The notes beneath the pieces were generated by a model that worked only from the letters and a program-made list of their open reading frames with translations, searched no databases and was not told the DNA's origin. 7,036 nt of DNA from Tissierellia bacterium (GTDB taxonomy: Bacteria; Bacillota; Clostridia; Tissierellales; Sedimentibacteraceae), in contig JAQVRY010000073.1 of NCBI GenBank assembly GCA_028700795.1, positions 1 to 7,036 on the forward strand, read 5' to 3'. The translations under genes and the position numbers were made by a program. Below are positions 5,745-7,036 of the stretch, one piece after another. Numbering within the stretch: position 1 is the stretch's first letter; every line of letters begins with the position of its first letter.

Positions 5745-7036
5745 ATGACAAAACTTAAAATTACGGAAACATCTCTAAGAGATGGACATCAATCATTGAT
5801 AGCAACAAGGCTTTCAACTGACGAAATGCTTCCTATTCTGCACGATATGGATAAGGCAGGATATCATGCAATGGAAGTGTGGGGAGGAGCAACATTTGAT
5901 ACCTGCCTCAGATACTTAAATGAAGACCCATGGGAAAGACTTAGGAAAATAAGAGCAAATATTAAAAATACCAAGCTTCAAATGCTTTCCCGCGGTCAAA
6001 ATTTATTGGGATATAAAAATTACCCTGATGATATTGTTGAAAGGTTTCATAAAAATGCAATTTATGAAGGAATTGATATAGTCAGAGTATTTGACGCGCT
6101 AAATGACATAAGAAACTTACAAAAAACTATAGATACTGTAAAATCAGAAGGTGCGCATTTACAATGTGCCATATCCTATACAACCAGCCCGGTTCATACA
6201 AAAGAATATTTCCTTAAATTAATAAAGGAATTTGAAAATTCAGGAGCTGATTCTATATGTATCAAAGATATGTCAGGAATATTATTGCCTTATACTGCTT
6301 ATGATTTAGTTAAATCTATAAAAGAAGTTACAAAGCTGCCGGTGGAGCTTCACACCCACTGTACAGGAGGAATCGGAGAAATGACTGTTTTAAAAGCAGT
6401 GGAAGCAGGAATTGATATTGTTGACACTGCCATATCGCCTTTGTCATCAGGAACTTCACAGCCTGCAACTGAATCTCTTTGTTTAACACTTAAGGATTCA
6501 GAAAGAGATCCTCAACTTGATCTGCTAAAGTTAAATGATATTGCAGAACATTTTAAAAATGTTATGAAGAAATTTGAAGATGAAGGAACATTAAGTACAA
6601 AGGTGCTTATGACGGAGCCTAAAGCTCTTTTATATCAAATACCCGGAGGAATGCTTTCAAACTTGCTTGTACAAATGAAGTCCCTTAATGCAGCGGACAA
6701 ATTTCAAGACGTATTAAACGAAGTTCCGGCAGTAAGAGAAGACTTAGGATTTCCTCCACTGGTTACTCCAATGAGCCAAATAGTAGGAGCTCAAGCAGTG
6801 TTCAATATAGTTACCGGTGAAAGATACAAGGTAATACCGACGGAAATAAGAAATTATGTAAGGGGTCAATACGGAAAATCAGCGGCTCCCATATCCGATG
6901 AAATTAAAAAGCTTATTATCGGGGATGAAGAAGTGATAACAGTACGCCCTGCAGACCTTTTAGAGAACAGCTATGAGCGTATGAAGGAAGAAATAGGAGA
7001 CCTTGCACAGTCTGAGCAAGATGTTTTATCCTATGC
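5745..7036 (+). CDS. Carboxyltransferase subunit of oxaloacetate decarboxylase / pyruvate carboxylase (OadA/PycB type), partial
   Basis: This is the carboxyltransferase chain of a biotin-dependent enzyme that moves CO2 between carboxybiotin and pyruvate/oxaloacetate. Open for 430 codons and cut by the right edge. Seen: the TIM-barrel start ITETSLRDGHQSL (residues 6-18) with D13 as the expected metal ligand; MEVWGGATFDTCLRYLNEDPWERL; the barrel lysine in CIKDMSG (K174), which is carbamylated in relatives; the metal-binding HTH (H203, H205) in ELHTHCTGG; the SGTSQPATES segment with T237 aligning to the catalytic threonine; and the post-barrel SQIVGAQAVFNIVTGERYK region. Whether a C-terminal biotinyl domain follows is not visible, so an oxaloacetate decarboxylase alpha subunit (oadA), a two-subunit pyruvate carboxylase B subunit (pycB) and a transcarboxylase 5S-like chain cannot be separated here. 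Genes for a biotin carboxylase, or for the membrane beta and gamma pump subunits, would decide it but are not in view. AAGGAG at 5734-5739, 5 nt before the ATG, fixes the start. Confidence 0.93.
   Translation, partial: MTKLKITETSLRDGHQSLIATRLSTDEMLPILHDMDKAGYHAMEVWGGATFDTCLRYLNEDPWERLRKIRANIKNTKLQMLSRGQNLLGYKNYPDDIVERFHKNAIYEGIDIVRVFDALNDIRNLQKTIDTVKSEGAHLQCAISYTTSPVHTKEYFLKLIKEFENSGADSICIKDMSGILLPYTAYDLVKSIKEVTKLPVELHTHCTGGIGEMTVLKAVEAGIDIVDTAISPLSSGTSQPATESLCLTLKDSERDPQLDLLKLNDIAEHFKNVMKKFEDEGTLSTKVLMTEPKALLYQIPGGMLSNLLVQMKSLNAADKFQDVLNEVPAVREDLGFPPLVTPMSQIVGAQAVFNIVTGERYKVIPTEIRNYVRGQYGKSAAPISDEIKKLIIGDEEVITVRPADLLENSYERMKEEIGDLAQSEQDVLSY

Overview
The window looks like chromosomal DNA from a low-GC, AT-rich Gram-positive anaerobe, most likely a member of the Clostridia or Tissierellia. 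The evidence is strong AGGAGG-type ribosome binding sites, many A/T-ending codons, a clostridial-style SecA, and an oxaloacetate decarboxylase/pyruvate carboxylase carboxyltransferase chain encoded as its own gene. The species cannot be fixed from the sequence alone.

Layout: positions 1-5314 hold four genes, all read on the minus strand. In transcription order they are an Lrp/AsnC-family regulator (5314-4898), a 533-residue FAD-dependent dehydrogenase of the COG2509 type (4835-3234), a 406-residue HI0933/BaiN-like flavoprotein of the COG2081 type (3230-2010), and secA (1990 to the left edge, C-terminal part missing). The gaps are 62, 3 and 19 nt with no evident terminator, so co-transcription is likely. 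Positions 5315-5744 are a 430-bp AT-rich divergent intergenic region. It contains a compact multi-hairpin inverted-repeat element of about 115-130 bp (roughly 5501-5629) that no gene explains. From 5745 to the right edge on the plus strand runs the carboxyltransferase subunit of a biotin-dependent enzyme (OadA/PycB type), with its C-terminus cut off.

How it fits together: the carboxyltransferase moves a carboxyl group between biotin and pyruvate/oxaloacetate. It is transcribed away from the Lrp-like gene, a common geometry for a regulator that acts on itself and its divergent neighbour. The two flavoproteins are translationally close and probably made together, but their substrates are unknown. 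SecA is the housekeeping preprotein translocase motor and appears to sit at the end of this redox/regulator cluster, which is not its arrangement in Bacillus subtilis.

The genes themselves are ordinary and intact. I found no clear new defence or mobile system. The best candidate for something undescribed is the structured intergenic element, which could be a small non-autonomous repeat (MITE-like) or a structured RNA.
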